From an uncultured Flaviramulus sp. (GTDB taxonomy: Bacteria; Bacteroidota; Bacteroidia; Flavobacteriales; Flavobacteriaceae), in NCBI GenBank assembly GCA_947495125.1, contig CANLXL010000008.1:151997-215996 (forward strand): 64,000 nt of DNA. Direction: 5' to 3'. Made by a program: the position numbers and the translations under genes. How positions within the stretch are numbered: the first letter of the stretch is position 1; each line of letters starts with the position of its first letter. The notes beneath the pieces were generated by a model, which worked only from the letters and a program-made list of their open reading frames with translations, had not been told where the DNA came from and searched no databases. Shown here in pieces: positions 51,900-61,380 of the stretch.

Positions 51900-53612
51900 T
51901 TAATCTTTGTATGTGCTGAATTTTTTTACCCAATGAGGCTTTAAAATAGTGCCCGGTTCTTTTGTGCTTTGAGGAAAAAAACAATCAAAATAGTATATGT
52001 TTTTTAATTCGTAAATATCGAAAATATATTTCAAACGCGTTTCAAAATTTATGAATGATTTACTGTTTTTATTTGTCCAGGCAGCTTCTGCCATGGCCGA
52101 CATACGTGTATATAACATAAAATCAAATCGCTTTTCGGTATTAATCTGCTCGGTCCATAAATTGGCCTGGATACCTAAAATCTTTGGGTTCGACACATTA
52201 ATATGGCTTAAAGAATCAGGGAAATTATAAACATCTTCAAGTGATCCGAAACCATCCCATCTGCGTCCAAGTTGATGTGTGCTGTCCTGAACAAAGTCCA
52301 GATAAAGAGGTTTTCTGGGGCATAAAATCATTTGATATTGATTGGCAAGACCTTTCTCTAAAACGTCAGGCTTATCATATCGCCACCACATGGCAGTAGT
52401 GTTTTCGCTATCCATATTATTTTCTACAACTTCATCCCATCCCATGATTTCTTTATTTAAGGAAATGATGCTGTCCTTTATTCTATTAATGAAATAGGTT
52501 TCTACCGCTTTTACATTTTTTAGATGTTCTTTTTTCATTAAAGCTTGAACGTCTTTGTCGTGTATCCAATGCTGATTTCCAAAACTGACTTCATCGGCTC
52601 CAATATGAATGTATTTAGAAGGGAATAGACTCGCCACTTCCTTTAATACATCTGTTAGAAAACTATATGTGGAAGTACGGGCCGGATGAAAGGTAAAATG
52701 CGGGTGCTTTTTAGTCCCTCCACCGGAAAGCTCAGGGTAGGCTCTAATAGCGGCAGAAGCATGTCCGGGCATATCAATTTCCGGGATCACTTCAATATTC
52801 CTTTTTGAAGCAAACTGGATGATCTCCTTGATGTCGTCTTGCGTATAAAATTGAGGCCCGGCATTCGGGTCGCTATAGTTGCCTTGTGCCACTATACTGG
52901 TAAGTTTTGGGTGTTTTTTAATTTCAATACGCCAGCCCGGAGCGTCAGTAAGGTGCCAGTGAAATTTATTTAACTTTTGAAGTGCCATAAGCTCCAGCAT
53001 TTGTTTGATTTTTTCTTTACCAAAAAAATGCCTCGATTCATCAACCATAATGCCTCGCCAATGATAACGTGGCGAATCCCTAATTTCAACGTTAGGAATT
53101 TTTATATGATTCAGTTTTGTGTCTTCTTCAAGAATATCAATTTTTAAAAGCTGCCTTAAGGACTGCAATCCATTAAATACGCCTTTTTCCGAGGCTCCTA
53201 CAAGGTGAACAGCGTTTTTAGTAACGGATAGGTTATAAGACTCGTCGGAATTCTCATCAGAATTTATTTCAATTGAAATATAGTTCTTTTCAACAGCCAA
53301 TGCGGTTTCAACCTTTAAGTCAAAACCCAGCTTTTGCTTAACCAAATGTCGAAAAACAACACTGCTGTTTTTTATATTTTTTACCTGATTAAGAATGACG
53401 AATTTAGTGTCCTTATTTAAATGAAATTGCCCTTCTTTAATTTCTAAGGTTTTAGGGTAAGGTACTATGGAATACATGTCTACCGTATTTTTAATAGGTT
53501 TTTCGCAATTTAGAAGCGTAAACGAAATTAGTATAACGGCAACTAGTAGAAACGGTAATCTTATATTGAATTTGAGAGCAGCGGTAATTATAGGGTGTAT
53601 CATTTTTTGCAT
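51900..53612 (-). CDS. Beta-N-acetylhexosaminidase, GH20 family
   Basis: Secreted or lipid-anchored exo-enzyme removing N-acetylglucosamine or galactosamine from glycans. The ATG at 53612 gives a lipoprotein-like signal (hydrophobic core, Phe-Thr-Leu-Leu-Asn-Cys near residue 36). An N-terminal GH20b-like domain (about 45-170) precedes the catalytic barrel: Arg-Gly-Ile-Met-Val-Asp-Glu-Ser-Arg-His-Phe and the catalytic Asp-Glu pair in His-Ile-Gly-Ala-Asp-Glu-Val. 570 residues is normal. It lies between the dehydrogenase and the oxidoreductase on one strand, so the locus probably handles amino-sugar glycans. Confidence 0.93.
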   Translation of the reverse strand: MQKMIHPIITAALKFNIRLPFLLVAVILISFTLLNCEKPIKNTVDMYSIVPYPKTLEIKEGQFHLNKDTKFVILNQVKNIKNSSVVFRHLVKQKLGFDLKVETALAVEKNYISIEINSDENSDESYNLSVTKNAVHLVGASEKGVFNGLQSLRQLLKIDILEEDTKLNHIKIPNVEIRDSPRYHWRGIMVDESRHFFGKEKIKQMLELMALQKLNKFHWHLTDAPGWRIEIKKHPKLTSIVAQGNYSDPNAGPQFYTQDDIKEIIQFASKRNIEVIPEIDMPGHASAAIRAYPELSGGGTKKHPHFTFHPARTSTYSFLTDVLKEVASLFPSKYIHIGADEVSFGNQHWIHDKDVQALMKKEHLKNVKAVETYFINRIKDSIISLNKEIMGWDEVVENNMDSENTTAMWWRYDKPDVLEKGLANQYQMILCPRKPLYLDFVQDSTHQLGRRWDGFGSLEDVYNFPDSLSHINVSNPKILGIQANLWTEQINTEKRFDFMLYTRMSAMAEAAWTNKNSKSFINFETRLKYIFDIYELKNIYYFDCFFPQSTKEPGTILKPHWVKKFSTYKD

Positions 53613-53758
53613 GATGTTTCGTATTTTGTTTTGATATCTCAATATTGTGTACGTACACGCAAATGTTGTATAATTATGATGAATATCCAAATCTATTTAG
53701 TTTAAATAGATTCGGATATCTCATTTATAATCGAAAACGATACTTTAGAATGAATGTA

Positions 53759-55201
53759 TTAAAAGGCTCTATATTGACCTTTAAGATATTGATTTGCTTC
53801 TTCTTCAGAAAATTTGGCTTTTTCGCTATCCCAATGCAGTGTTTGGTTTGGAAAACGTCCGGCAATTACACCTAATAATATGGTTTCAGTCAATCTTGAT
53901 GCATAAGAAAAAGGCGCAGTACATTCACCTTTACCTAAACAGGCATCCACAAATTGATGATAATGTTTAGGTCCTTCAGAATCATAATTACGGACAGGTT
54001 CTCCCATATTATGTTCTTTCCCAATAGCTGCAATTTCTGCTGAGATGTCAACATATTTGCCATCTACAATTTTTCTCGGCAATTGCATAAAATGAGGTAA
54101 AAGTAATCGCCCTTTCTCACCAATAAACATAGCCCCTTGTTCGGGTAAACTTCCTTCTTTTGCAGTTTTTGCATCTAATGAAAGCTTATCTTCCATACTG
54201 GTTTCTTCCTTGCCATCTTTATTATTTGATGATTCGGATGGCATTCCCGGTAAGATCAAATCTTCATGAGCTTGTGGAGCCCCGGGCCCATCGTACCACA
54301 CCCATTTCAGAGTTTCGGCAGTATAGGGAGTTTGCGGAAATTCGTAAGTCACAATATTATGTTCGGGATATCCAAACCCGTTAGATGGTCTACATTCATT
54401 TTTTATTGTTCTGGGAACATCAAGATCTAATGCGTTATAGGGTGTATCGAAAATATGAACACCCATATCACCTAGAGTACCACAGCCGTAATCCATTAAC
54501 TTACGCCAGTTTCCGGGGTGATAAACACCTTCTTTATACGGACGTTCTGCTGCTGTTCCTAGCCACAGATTCCAATCCAGTGTTTCCGGAACCGGATCAC
54601 TACCTTCGGGAGCAGGGCCATCATAACCCCAATTCTTAGGGGACCAGGCTCTTACCGTATGAACTTTTCCAATGATACCCGATTGTATCAATAAGGTTGC
54701 TAATTTATAATCATAAAAGGAATGCACCTGAATACCCATTTGAGTCACAAGTTGTTTCTCTGCCGCAAGTTTTTTCATAGCCCTGGCTTCAGAAACATGA
54801 TGTGTTAAAGGCTTTTGGCAATATACCGGCTTGTCCATATTCATAGCTAACATCGAAGCCGGAGCATGGGTGTGATCTGGTGTAGATACAATAACAGCAT
54901 CAATATCATCTCCCAATTCTTTAAGCATTACTCTGTAGTCAGAATATGTTTTCGCATTAGGGTGTAATTTTTTTGCTGCGGAAAGCATATTGGCATCAAC
55001 ATCGCATAATGCGGTTACATCAACTTTTGGATGTGATGAGATGGCATCTAAGTCCGCTTTCCCCATACCACCAACACCGATATGTGCCGTTCTAAGACGG
55101 TCTTTAATTACAGTTTCCGATTTGCACATAATTATTGAAGGCGCTATGGCTAGACCGGCAACGCCTAAACTACTCTTTTTTAAAAAATCTCTTTTGTTCA
55201 T
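53759..55201 (-). CDS. Gfo/Idh/MocA family NAD-dependent oxidoreductase, exported
   Basis: Sugar oxidoreductase with a Rossmann domain (Ile-Gly-Val-Gly-Gly-Met-Gly at 41-47; Asp in Leu-Cys-Asp-Val-Asp as ribose ligand) and a second domain with the Glu-Lys-Pro-like motif Cys-Gln-Lys-Pro-Leu-Thr-His. The N-terminus Asn-Lys-Arg-Asp-Phe-Leu-Lys-Lys plus a hydrophobic stretch looks like a Tat-type signal, as often found in exported members. Family members oxidise the C3 hydroxyl of glycosides or hydrolyse them by a redox cycle. It is four bases from the DUF1080 gene and surely works with it. Confidence 0.93.
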   Translation of the reverse strand: MNKRDFLKKSSLGVAGLAIAPSIIMCKSETVIKDRLRTAHIGVGGMGKADLDAISSHPKVDVTALCDVDANMLSAAKKLHPNAKTYSDYRVMLKELGDDIDAVIVSTPDHTHAPASMLAMNMDKPVYCQKPLTHHVSEARAMKKLAAEKQLVTQMGIQVHSFYDYKLATLLIQSGIIGKVHTVRAWSPKNWGYDGPAPEGSDPVPETLDWNLWLGTAAERPYKEGVYHPGNWRKLMDYGCGTLGDMGVHIFDTPYNALDLDVPRTIKNECRPSNGFGYPEHNIVTYEFPQTPYTAETLKWVWYDGPGAPQAHEDLILPGMPSESSNNKDGKEETSMEDKLSLDAKTAKEGSLPEQGAMFIGEKGRLLLPHFMQLPRKIVDGKYVDISAEIAAIGKEHNMGEPVRNYDSEGPKHYHQFVDACLGKGECTAPFSYASRLTETILLGVIAGRFPNQTLHWDSEKAKFSEEEANQYLKGQYRAF

Positions 55202-55205
55202 GCTA

Positions 55206-55991
55206 CTATAATTTTTTTATTTTAATATTTCTAAACCAAATAGGGCTGGAGTGATCTTGAAGTCCAATAAAACCTGTTTTGTATTTTCCATAATTCGGGC
55301 TGTTTTTCCATTTATCAGAATTCTTTTTTTCCTCCCAGGCTTCGTCCCAGGGAACAAAAGACAATAGCTTTTTACCATTTAGCCAGTGCTCGACGTTGGT
55401 AGGTGTGAAAATAATTTTAGAAGAATTCCATTCACCAATCGGGTGCAATACTTTATTAATAGTATCGGCGGGGTGCATGGCATAATCTGAACCGGTTCTT
55501 TGTAAAGGTTTCAGTTCTTCCGGTTTATGTGTATAGCCTAAACTTAAATTGTATTCGGTAAGATCGTGTATTTTCGCATAACCTAAATCATCTATAAGTT
55601 GATATTCGGGAGACACTTCTGGCGGACTTTCATGCCCCTCTTTTAAGTGATAGAAAATCCCACTGTTTCCACCCGCAGGAAGTTTCCATTCTAAATAGAG
55701 TTCAAAATTATCAAACTCGGCATCGCCATAAATAATGTCTATACCTCCTGTATAGTCTTGCTCGAGTCCCAGTTTGGTGTTGAAGGTTAATGTGCCGTCC
55801 TCTACGATCCATCCGGGAGGTAATGATTCTCCATTATAGGCACGCCATCCTTTTGTTGAAGTGCCGTCAAAAAGATGAATCCATTCATCGGCGGTTTGTA
55901 CTGTTTCAGTTTTCGGAGCTTCAGTTTTCTTGGCGGTTTTACAAGACGCTATCATAGCCGTAATGGCTAAGATAGAAATGATTTTCTTCAT
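55206..55991 (-). CDS. DUF1080 lipoprotein (3-keto-disaccharide hydrolase family)
   Basis: Lipoprotein of 261 residues (signal ending Met-Ile-Ala-Ser-Cys at 13-17) with one DUF1080 domain (about 38-260), a jellyroll typical of 3-keto-glycoside hydrolases: Trp-Ile-His-Leu-Phe-Asp-Gly-Thr, Gly-Asn-Ser-Gly-Ile-Phe-Tyr-His-Leu and His-Trp-Leu-Asn-Gly-Lys-Lys. Substrate and catalytic residues cannot be fixed here. Its spacing of four bases to the oxidoreductase gene downstream supports a two-step oxidation/hydrolysis pathway. Confidence 0.92.
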   Translation of the reverse strand: MKKIISILAITAMIASCKTAKKTEAPKTETVQTADEWIHLFDGTSTKGWRAYNGESLPPGWIVEDGTLTFNTKLGLEQDYTGGIDIIYGDAEFDNFELYLEWKLPAGGNSGIFYHLKEGHESPPEVSPEYQLIDDLGYAKIHDLTEYNLSLGYTHKPEELKPLQRTGSDYAMHPADTINKVLHPIGEWNSSKIIFTPTNVEHWLNGKKLLSFVPWDEAWEEKKNSDKWKNSPNYGKYKTGFIGLQDHSSPIWFRNIKIKKL

Positions 55992-56128
55992 AATGTTTAA
56001 TAGTATTTAATGTTAAAATATTTACGAATAATCATTATTTTAGTTTGTTTAGTGTCAAAAGATAATCTAAAATGATTAAATAAAAAAAATAAAAGTAACA
56101 GGCGTCATATAAACCTCTGTTTTACAAA

Positions 56129-56155
56129 GTATAATTTTTTTCAGTGAATAAAACT
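56129..56155. promoter_or_regulatory. Shared upstream motif, copy 1 (before azurin gene)
   Basis: A 27-base sequence beginning GTATAATTTTTTTCAG recurs with one mismatch at 56886-56912, upstream of the next plus-strand gene. Each copy lies roughly 85-135 bases before a start. It may be a common promoter or operator. TATCTTTG at 56181-56188 fits the Bacteroidetes -7 consensus. Confidence 0.5.
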
Positions 56156-56234
56156 ATACAATAGTATTGAATTAAATATATATCTTTGGGCTGATTACTT
56201 AAGTAAATAAAGAAGTTAAATTAAAATACTAAAA

Positions 56235-56747
56235 ATGAAAGCAATTAAGTATGTATTAGTATCCATTTATTCTTGTGCTATACTGGTGGCATGTGGCGGA
56301 AAAGAGGAGAAGAAAAAAGAGGGTTTTTCATATGAGAAGAAAACAAGTGAGCCTAAAAAGGCCGTTGCAGATGATATTAACGACGTTGTTATAACATCGA
56401 ATGATCTGATGAAATTTAATAAAAGCGAAATTAAAGTTAAGGCCGGTAAAAAGGTAAAAATAACGCTTAAGCACGTTGGAAAATTAGATAAAAAAGTTAT
56501 GGGGCATAACTTTGTATTGTTAAAGCAAGGTGTTGATCTGGTAGGGTTTGGGAACAAGGCCGTTGCCTTTGCCGATAATGGATATATCCCTGAAGGTACG
56601 GAGGATGTTATTGCATACACAAAAATAATTGGAGCAGGAGAAACTGCTGTTGTTGAGTTTGATGCTCCGGCACCTGGTGAGTACGATTTCTTATGTAGTT
56701 TTCCCGGACATTATAGCATGATGAAGGGTAAGTTCATTGTAGAATAA
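56235..56747 (+). CDS. Azurin-type cupredoxin lipoprotein
   Basis: Periplasmic copper electron carrier. Lipoprotein signal ends Leu-Val-Ala-Cys at residues 17-20, followed by a Lys/Glu-rich linker. Type 1 copper ligands are in place: His91, Cys154, His159 and Met163, with Gly90 next to His91 as in azurin. 170 residues is longer than free azurin because of the tether. Given the flanking haem-c dehydrogenases and the exported oxidoreductase, it likely carries electrons from sugar oxidation toward the respiratory chain; that role is inference. Confidence 0.93.
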   Translation: MKAIKYVLVSIYSCAILVACGGKEEKKKEGFSYEKKTSEPKKAVADDINDVVITSNDLMKFNKSEIKVKAGKKVKITLKHVGKLDKKVMGHNFVLLKQGVDLVGFGNKAVAFADNGYIPEGTEDVIAYTKIIGAGETAVVEFDAPAPGEYDFLCSFPGHYSMMKGKFIVE

Positions 56748-56781
56748 TTTATAAAGATTGCGCTGTAAAAACAGTGCATAT

Positions 56782-56819
56782 GAAAAAAGTCTGGAGCGTA
56801 ATACTTCAGACTTTTTTTT
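56782..56819 (+). terminator. Terminator after the azurin gene
   Basis: AAAAAAGTCTG and CAGACTTTTTTT form a stem with a long T-run, about 35 bases after the stop. Confidence 0.8.
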
Positions 56820-56885
56820 GTTTAGATCTGTTTGTTGGTGTTCAAACAGATTATTTATGAGCATGTTTAGCTTAGGGTTCATCAC

Positions 56886-56912
56886 GTATAATTTTTTTCA
56901 GTGAATAATACT
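56886..56912. promoter_or_regulatory. Shared upstream motif, copy 2 (before the large DUF1080 gene)
   Basis: Matches copy 1 at 26 of 27 bases. It sits after the azurin terminator, where a fresh promoter would be needed. Confidence 0.5.
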
Positions 56913-57018
56913 GAACACAAGAATCGGTTGATATCGTTATATTTGGTTCTGGTATTATAGCATAAAAAAAATGAAATTACCGGTTCATTTCAAATTAAAA
57001 TTTTATAAGCTGTTATTT

Positions 57019-58911
57019 ATGAAAATCAAACCTTTATTAATTGTAATGTTTTTTGGGTTTAACCTATTCGCACAGGAGCAAATAGAACTCAATAATTTAG
57101 ATGACTTCAAAGCACAGGCCGGAAACTGGCAAATTGTTGGAGAGGTTGTGGTAAACCGAAATATTGATGTACATGATGTTGAGGACCATACCCCGGAAGT
57201 TAAGTCAAAAAAAAGAAGGAAGAAAAAAAAGAAAAAAGACGTAGTAAAACCAAAACCAATTTCGTTTAAACCCGGTACAGGTATTCTTTTAAATATTAAT
57301 GACAAAGAAAAGAACGATGCCTTAATGACCAATTGGGAACATGGCGATCTGCTATTGGAACTGGAAGTCTTATTGCCTAAAGGATCAAATTCCGGCATCT
57401 ATTTTCAGGGGCGATACGAATTACAGCTCAAAGATAGCTGGGGTGTTAAGAATCCGTTAGGCTCAGATATGGGCGGATTTCATAACAATTGGGAGAAAGA
57501 TCCTGACAAGATTTTCAGAGGTATTCCGCCATCGAGCAATGCTTCCAAGGCACCGGGGTTATGGCAAAAATATAAAGTACATTTTCAGGCGCCTAAATTT
57601 AACCATGCCGGCGAAAAAATAGCGAATGCTAAATTCGTATCGGTAGAATTAAACGGAGTACGTATTCATAGCAGTGTTGAGGTGCCAACGTATACCGGAG
57701 GCCCCATTGAGAAAAATGAAGTTGCCATGGGACCACTATTAATTCAAGGGAATCATGGTCCGGTAGCCATTCGAAATTTTAAATATCAACGGTTAACAGC
57801 ATCTTCAGTGACGCTAAATTCTCTAGCCTATGTAACGTATAAGGGTGCATTTAAGGGCTTAGATGAATTGAACGATCGCTCTAAGGTCGCCACCGGAAAG
57901 GCGAATAAAATAGATGTACTCAGTATTGGTGAAGAAGATGAATACGGGATTATGTACATCGGAAGTTTGAATGTTGAAGATGAGGATGATTATACCATTA
58001 GTGTTGGGTATACAGGCGGTGTAAAACTCATTGTTGACAACAAAAAACTTATAGAAAATAATTCATCGAGTGCTCAAGGTTTATTAGAGGAAAAGGTTAG
58101 GTTAACAAAAGGAACGCACAAGTTTATTCTAATTAATATCAAGTCGGCAGGATGGAGAGCACCCCGACTGGGATTGTCTATTAAAAGTAACTCCACCAAT
58201 GCTAAGGATTTTCACGCCTACGATTCCTATCCACCTAGTGTGAATTCAACCACTCCGATTTTTGTAAACGCCGAGCCTAGCCCAAGGTTGTTAAGAGCTT
58301 TTGTTGCGTTTAATGGCGATGGCAAAAGATTGTCGCATACTATTGGCGTAGCAACACCGGAAGGTCTAAACTATGTTTACGATTTAAGTTCGGCCAATGT
58401 TGTTGGTGTTTGGAGGGGTGATTTTGTCGATGCAACACCCATGTGGCACAACAGGGGCGACGGTTCCTTTAAGCCCAGAGGAGCTGTGCAATGGACCTTT
58501 TTAAATCAGTCTGTCGCACAATTAGACAATGCAAATAGTGCTTTTCCTGAAACGGGTATGGCACCGGAATTCGTTTCAAAAGGATATGTTATAGATAAAG
58601 ACAGTGGTTTACCAGTATTTAAATCGGAATATAACGGTGTTTCCATCGAAAATAAGATAAGCTCAGATCGAAGTGATACTTACCTCATTAGAGACGTTAG
58701 CTTTTCAAAACAAGGACTGGTTAATTGGTATATGAAAATAGCATCGGGTAAGATTGTCAAGAATTTGGATGGCTCTTATACGGTTGGCCATCGAGACTAT
58801 TATATAAATATGTTATCGGGTCAAACGCCGATCATAAGAACCGTGAATGGAGAAACGGAATTGGTATTGCCCGTTGATGGCAGTCCTGTTAAATATGAAA
58901 TAATTTGGTAA
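57019..58911 (+). CDS. Large exported DUF1080 protein with PA14-like domain
   Basis: Secreted protein of 630 residues from ATG 57019 (signal ending Asn-Leu-Phe-Ala-Gln near 18; the earlier ATG at 56971 would spoil it). A strongly basic segment (about residues 62-82, mostly Lys and Arg) follows the signal. The DUF1080 domain lies at about 90-260 (Gly-Ser-Asn-Ser-Gly-Ile-Tyr-Phe-Gln-Gly), then a PA14-like region (about 270-400, Asp-Tyr-Thr-Ile-Ser-Val-Gly-Tyr-Thr-Gly-Gly-Val-Lys-Leu) and an unassigned C-terminal half. It likely binds and cleaves an oxidised glycoside at the cell surface. Confidence 0.88.
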   Translation: MKIKPLLIVMFFGFNLFAQEQIELNNLDDFKAQAGNWQIVGEVVVNRNIDVHDVEDHTPEVKSKKRRKKKKKKDVVKPKPISFKPGTGILLNINDKEKNDALMTNWEHGDLLLELEVLLPKGSNSGIYFQGRYELQLKDSWGVKNPLGSDMGGFHNNWEKDPDKIFRGIPPSSNASKAPGLWQKYKVHFQAPKFNHAGEKIANAKFVSVELNGVRIHSSVEVPTYTGGPIEKNEVAMGPLLIQGNHGPVAIRNFKYQRLTASSVTLNSLAYVTYKGAFKGLDELNDRSKVATGKANKIDVLSIGEEDEYGIMYIGSLNVEDEDDYTISVGYTGGVKLIVDNKKLIENNSSSAQGLLEEKVRLTKGTHKFILINIKSAGWRAPRLGLSIKSNSTNAKDFHAYDSYPPSVNSTTPIFVNAEPSPRLLRAFVAFNGDGKRLSHTIGVATPEGLNYVYDLSSANVVGVWRGDFVDATPMWHNRGDGSFKPRGAVQWTFLNQSVAQLDNANSAFPETGMAPEFVSKGYVIDKDSGLPVFKSEYNGVSIENKISSDRSDTYLIRDVSFSKQGLVNWYMKIASGKIVKNLDGSYTVGHRDYYINMLSGQTPIIRTVNGETELVLPVDGSPVKYEIIW

Positions 58912-58928
58912 GCGCTATGAGAGATTAT

Positions 58929-60845
58929 ATGAAAAATACAAGAACATTATTTTTTGTGGCATTGATCGCTGTATTGCAAGTGTCTTTTGCTCAAAATAAA
59001 GAAGAAGATTATTATAGAATCACCACAGTGCCAACACCTGAAGGTGTTAAGGTAGAAGGCGGTGGGGTTGTTACATTACCGGATGGGAGTGTTGCTGTGT
59101 GTACACGACGTGGTGATGTTTGGATTATTGAAAATCCGACTATGGAAAATGGCAGTAAAGCCGTGTTTAAAAAATTTGCTCAAGGCTTGCATGAACCCTT
59201 GGGATTAGCCTATAAAAATGGAGCGTTATATACGGCACAACGTGGGGAACTTACCAAACTCATCGATACCGACGGGGATAGAGTGGCCGATGTTTACGAA
59301 ACGGTATATGCCTGGCCTTTATCGACCCATTATCACGAATATTCTTTCGGACCGGTATTAACCCCGGATGATGCCTTTTTTGTAACCGCGAATGTGGCCT
59401 TTGGAGCGCAGGAATGGTGGCGTGGTGAAAGCCGTGTGCCATGGCGCGGTTGGACCATGAAAATTACTGAAGATGGCGAGATGGAGCCCTGGGCGACAGG
59501 AATGCGTTCTCCGGCAGGGTATGGCTTAATTGATGGTGAATTGTTTTATACCGATAATCAAGGTGATTGGCAGGGTTCCGGAGCACTATGGCATGTGCCA
59601 AAAGGTGCGTTTACCGGGCATCCGGCAGGATTAAAATGGGCAGAGCATGAAAAATCTCCTATTAATTTTACCGAAAAAGACTTTTATAGTAAAATTGATA
59701 TCAGGCAGGTGAAAAAGGATGGACGTTATGTGAAACCTGAAAATATTATGGATGAAGTTGATCCGGATTTTAAATATGAAATCAAAGAACATTTTCCGCA
59801 ATTACAATTACCGGCGGTCGTTTTACCTCATGGTATTTTAGGAATTTCAAACTCTGAAGTTAAAGAAGATAATACCCATGGTAAGTTCGGACCTTTTAGC
59901 GGGCAAATTTTAGTGGGCGATATGGGACAAAGTAAAATTATGCGTGTGGTGCTTGAAAAGGTAAAAGGTCAATACCAAGGGGTGGCTTTCGATTTTAGGT
60001 CCGGTTTCCAATCGGGAGTGATGCGATTTGATTTCGATAGTAAAGGAAACCTCTTTGTGGGAGAAACAAACCGAGGCTGGGGTTCTGCAGGAACTACAAA
60101 TTCCGGGTTACAATACTTAACATGGACCGGTCGCATGCCGTTTGAAATGAAAACGGTTAAGGCCATGCCTGACGGGTTTGAAATTGAATTTACAAAACCT
60201 GTAGATAAAGCATCGGCTGAAGATCTGGATTCCTATACCGGGAAGAGTTATATTTATAAATATCATCCGGCGTATGGAAGTCCGCAAACCAACTTAAAAG
60301 AGATTAACCTGAAAGGCGTTAAGGTGAGTGATGACGGGTTAAAAGTTCGTGTGGTTACTGAAGATCTAAGACCTTATTATGTGCATGAAATCACTTTGCA
60401 TGGTGTGAAAGCGAAAGGGGCAGATCAAATTACCTTACATCCTACCTTTTTCTATACCTTAAATAATATCCCTGATGGTGAGATGTTATCAGTATCGGAG
60501 CTTTCAACAAAACGCTCGTCACTTCTTAAAAAGAAGGTGGTTAAAAAACCTCGGGTAAGTAAGAAGACCGTGGCTAAAAAGAACCCCGTTTTAACGGATG
60601 CCCAGGTACAACCGCTTTTAACGAATAATACCTGTGTGGCCTGTCATCAAAAGGATAAAAGAGTGGTCGGTCCCTCTTTTAAAGCCATTGCAAAGCGTGG
60701 CTATACTGATGAAAAAATCGTAGAATTGATCTATAACCCGCAGCCTAAAAACTGGCCGGAATATGCGACACCCATGGCACCTATGCCTCAGGTGCCCAAA
60801 GATCAGGCTTTAAAAATAGCGGCTTGGATTAATTCTTTGAAGTAA
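58929..60845 (+). CDS. Exported propeller protein with C-terminal cytochrome c domain
   Basis: 638 residues from ATG 58929, 17 bases after the previous stop; alternative ATGs at 58905 and 58917 overlap the previous gene or lie in its immediate wake. Signal peptide ends Val-Ser-Phe-Ala-Gln. The main part is a beta-propeller of the sugar dehydrogenase type (Asp-Gly-Ser-Val-Ala-Val-Cys-Thr-Arg-Arg-Gly-Asp). The haem-c site is Cys569-x2-Cys572-His573 with a nearby Pro-Met-Ala-Pro-Met-Pro. It likely oxidises a sugar and passes electrons to cytochrome or azurin. Confidence 0.9.
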   Translation: MKNTRTLFFVALIAVLQVSFAQNKEEDYYRITTVPTPEGVKVEGGGVVTLPDGSVAVCTRRGDVWIIENPTMENGSKAVFKKFAQGLHEPLGLAYKNGALYTAQRGELTKLIDTDGDRVADVYETVYAWPLSTHYHEYSFGPVLTPDDAFFVTANVAFGAQEWWRGESRVPWRGWTMKITEDGEMEPWATGMRSPAGYGLIDGELFYTDNQGDWQGSGALWHVPKGAFTGHPAGLKWAEHEKSPINFTEKDFYSKIDIRQVKKDGRYVKPENIMDEVDPDFKYEIKEHFPQLQLPAVVLPHGILGISNSEVKEDNTHGKFGPFSGQILVGDMGQSKIMRVVLEKVKGQYQGVAFDFRSGFQSGVMRFDFDSKGNLFVGETNRGWGSAGTTNSGLQYLTWTGRMPFEMKTVKAMPDGFEIEFTKPVDKASAEDLDSYTGKSYIYKYHPAYGSPQTNLKEINLKGVKVSDDGLKVRVVTEDLRPYYVHEITLHGVKAKGADQITLHPTFFYTLNNIPDGEMLSVSELSTKRSSLLKKKVVKKPRVSKKTVAKKNPVLTDAQVQPLLTNNTCVACHQKDKRVVGPSFKAIAKRGYTDEKIVELIYNPQPKNWPEYATPMAPMPQVPKDQALKIAAWINSLK

Positions 60846-60871
60846 CCAACAGTTTGAATAATAGTTATTGC

Positions 60872-60925
60872 GTGTGAAAAGCAGATGATTTGCTATCATC
60901 TTCATGTTTTTTTACGCGCAATTTT
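60872..60925 (+). terminator. Terminator at the end of the saccharide locus
   Basis: AGATGAT ttgct ATCATCT followed closely by a T-run, inside a wider pairing of TTGCG and CGCAA. Serves the plus strand; converges with the gene ending at 60926. Confidence 0.6.
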
Positions 60926-61363
60926 TTAATTCCAAAAATTCCATTTTGATTTAGTTGCAACTCCCAAAATTAGTCTTCTTGCTTCTTTTGATTCAGTTAC
61001 AGACTTTGCGTCAAAGCCAACAACCTGCGACTTAAAAATAACGGTTTCGTCTTCACACTCATTCAAAAGTTCTCTAAAGTTCTTTTTCATCCTGCTTCGA
61101 TGATGGGTAATGTGCTCAAGTTCTAGGGACAAGTCTGAAAAACTGTTCCATTGAGATTTTGCATTTCGCATTCCACTATTTAAATCCGCTCTTGTTTTTT
61201 GCAACACAATTAAAAGATATCTCAAATTGGAGTTTTTTTCTAATTTTGATGATATTACTTTGTCATTTTCGAGACAATAAACAACGTCAAATTCCTTTCC
61301 GCTTTCGTCTTTTGGAATTCCATTGATTTTGCCTAAATATAGATTGTAAAATGTGTCTTTCAA
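60926..61363 (-). CDS. Hypothetical protein
   Basis: Cytoplasmic protein of 145 residues, unrecognised, helical and charged with several His and Arg (His-Ile-Thr-His-His-Arg-Ser-Arg). No signal peptide. It lies 17 bases after the stop of the gene at 61381, so the two are probably one transcript. No enzymatic motif seen. Confidence 0.6.
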   Translation of the reverse strand: MKDTFYNLYLGKINGIPKDESGKEFDVVYCLENDKVISSKLEKNSNLRYLLIVLQKTRADLNSGMRNAKSQWNSFSDLSLELEHITHHRSRMKKNFRELLNECEDETVIFKSQVVGFDAKSVTESKEARRLILGVATKSKWNFWN

Positions 61364-61380
61364 GGTAAGGCTATGGTTTT

